From: Nematopogon swammerdamellus
Taxonomy: Eukaryota > Arthropoda > Insecta > Lepidoptera > Adelidae
Direction: 5' to 3'
Assembly (NCBI GenBank): GCA_946902875.1
Contig: OX336359.1
Span: 868,001 to 932,000 of the forward strand
Length of the DNA stretch: 64,000 nucleotides
Under the pieces are notes generated by a model. It did not search any database. It was not told where the DNA came from and saw nothing but the letters and a program-made list of their open reading frames with translations. Shown here piece by piece: positions 62,560 through 64,000 of this stretch. Numbering within the stretch: position 1 is the stretch's first letter; every line of letters starts with the position of its first letter. The translations under genes and the position numbers were made by a program.

Positions 62560-63160
62560 ATAGTAAGCGCGACATGTGGCGCCGAGCCACCCATAAGGTG
62601 TCTAGGGATGCCCATGGACATTCGGTAGCATGCGGAGGCTGCCAATGCCATGCCGGCCTGACAGGTGCCCAGGTTGAAGGACCCGAGACTGTACTTGGGG
62701 GAAAATATTTATCTCTGTTTGTATTTCAACAGGCTCTGATTTAGCTATGTATTCCTACGGAGTTGCAGTGCTTTTAGATCGCGGGACATTTGGGAGTCAC
62801 CACAGATCAGAGAAGTTTAGGATTTCTGTGGGAGTCACCTACTATTCGCACGGCTCGACGCTGGACCGAGTCCAGAGGCGCCAGCTGGTATTTGACTGAG
62901 CCATCCCATAGGTGCGAGCAGTACCCCAAGCAGGACCGAATCTGCGATTTATACGGCCTTGCCCTCGATGTCACGCCGTAAGTTTAGATCGTGCGAAAAT
63001 TCGACTCGGAGGACCCCGAGGTGGTCGCAAAATTTAAGTGACGTGCCTTGGTAGGAAGGAGCTGGTGTGAACACCGCTCTCTTCGCACTGAACGCGCAAA
63101 CTTGTATCTTGGAGGTATTTAACTTGACCAACTTGCTACGGCCCATTCGGAAATAGAGCC
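62560..63160 (-). pseudogene. LINE-C remnant, internally deleted
   Basis: 3' end 62560-62710 (gtggcgccgagccacccata, catgccggcctgacaggtgc), then scrambled middle pieces. RT palm at 63146-62949 on the minus strand encodes VKLNTSKIQVCAFSAKRAVF and DHLGVLRVEFSHDLNLRRDI. Decayed. Confidence 0.75.
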
Positions 63161-63269
63161 GAGTGTTTGCTCAAGTTCAGACACAAGTCTTCGCCTCTTC
63201 TCATCCACATCCCGCCTAGTTGAAGGGTAACTGGTGTAGAACCCGTGTTCCGTACTCTCGTATGCATAA

Positions 63270-63775
63270 CAATAATATGTTGCCCCCTGAATGCTACGCC
63301 CACGCCTTCAACGTTAGCAAGGCTCAGTGCTGCGCATTATCTGCGAAGGTCGATTTGAAGGTCCTTTTGCTTTCCAAGCCAGTTTCTAAGTCAGCCATAC
63401 CTGTCTGGAAGCACCTGAACCTCCTGGGCACCGCCATTTCCAAAGACGTAGGTTTCCGGCAACTTATAGCGGAGCGCCATAAACTATTGTACCATAGACA
63501 CATTTTCAAAATTTAGAACTCTAAGAATTTATCTGTCAATGTTTTTATTATGATTGTCATCTTATCTCGATGTAAAATCTCAAACAAACTGATCTGCAAA
63601 ATTAATATATTAGAGAGTTCATAAAACGAATCGTGTTTTAGTCAATTTAGTTCACCCTCTAAAAACTAATCGAGTCTAGGGCTAAAACTGCACCCAGAAA
63701 ATTGGGAATACTTTTTCGCAATCGGCGGTTCTTCTCTTCCACAATATCCCGCTTAGCTGAAGGGTAACTTGCATC
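63270..63775 (+). pseudogene. LINE-D palm region split by an insertion
   Basis: 63300-63465 encodes AFNVSKAQCCALSAKVDLKV and LNLLGTAISKDVGFRQLI. About 190 bp of unrelated DNA (63470-63660) follows, then aactaatcgagtctagggct resumes LINE-D to about 63745 (ggaatactttttcgcaatcg). Not functional. Confidence 0.7.
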
Positions 63776-63828
63776 CGAAAATATTTGAGGTATTAGGTAT
63801 ATTTAATGTACCTACCTTTTTTTTTATG

Positions 63829-64000
63829 GAAACTTGACACGGTTGGCTTCATCACCTACAACATCCGTGATGTCAGCCCATAACACCGGGTGAACTAGGT
63901 GCCATGTCAGTGCTTCCCTTCATTTCGCGCCGGCTACACTGAACTGGACGGAAAACACGAACTATTTACATAGCCGTTTCGACCGACGTTTCGCTCAGTG
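63829..64000 (-). mobile_element. SINE-A body, cut by the window end
   Basis: tggaaacttgacacggttgg, gtgccatgtcagtgcttccc, gccggctacactgaactgga, gacgtttcgctcagtg. Confidence 0.8.

Overview
The window looks like a piece of a moth or butterfly (Lepidoptera) nuclear genome. It has multi-exon genes with GT-AG introns and no operons or ribosome binding sites. Most of the DNA is transposon debris: several SINE families, Jockey-, RTE- and R2-like LINE ends, Penelope-like, Helitron-like and mariner-like remnants, foldback elements and minisatellites. The lepidopteran call rests on the lysozyme-like gene and the style of the repeats. It is an inference, and the species cannot be named.

Two host genes can be reconstructed. 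On the minus strand, ten exons between 31588 and 7244 join with matching phases into an 818-residue type I membrane protein. It has a signal peptide, a Cys-rich N-cap, about ten leucine-rich repeats, an LRRCT cap, an acidic stretch, two fibronectin-III-like domains, one membrane helix and a 40-residue tail ending in a class I PDZ ligand. Its 13.6-kb first intron (17820-31429) is packed with repeats, including two near-identical composite SINEs in opposite orientation. On the plus strand, exons at 53065-53239 and 58283-58371 encode the start of a C-type lysozyme-like protein in which both catalytic acids are serine. The remaining exons should lie beyond 64000. A third gene may be represented by a tiny terminal exon at 1931-1968 (minus), but this is weak.

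Layout: 1-7.2 kb, repeats and a possible 3' end of another gene; 7.2-31.6 kb, the LRR receptor gene; 31.6-53 kb, intergenic repeats with nested LINEs, minisatellites (32.9, 33.6 and 42.1 kb), a CACTGA-ended MITE (44.1 kb) and a head-to-head Penelope-like pair (46.7-47.9 kb); 53-64 kb, the lysozyme-like gene and its introns, with a hammerhead-ribozyme-like motif (55.3 kb), a GC-cargo MITE (55.8 kb), LINE fragments and a 0.8-kb inverted repeat (61.0 kb).

Repeat names used here are local labels. SINE-A has a tRNA/5S-like head. SINE-B has a conserved hairpin and no recognised head. SINE-F has a tRNA-Ser/Leu-like head on a body resembling A. SINE-G is the element with 'ccggccaagtgcgag' and 'agggttccgta' ends. 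LINE-C, D, E and H are non-LTR families seen mostly as 3' ends. The most interesting non-genic signals are the A/B composite SINEs, the tRNA-5S hybrid promoter, the hammerhead-like motif, the Penelope-like inverted pair and the long hairpin at 61 kb. Apart from the two genes, no intact protein-coding element was found. No CRISPR array and no free-standing tRNA or rRNA gene was recognised.
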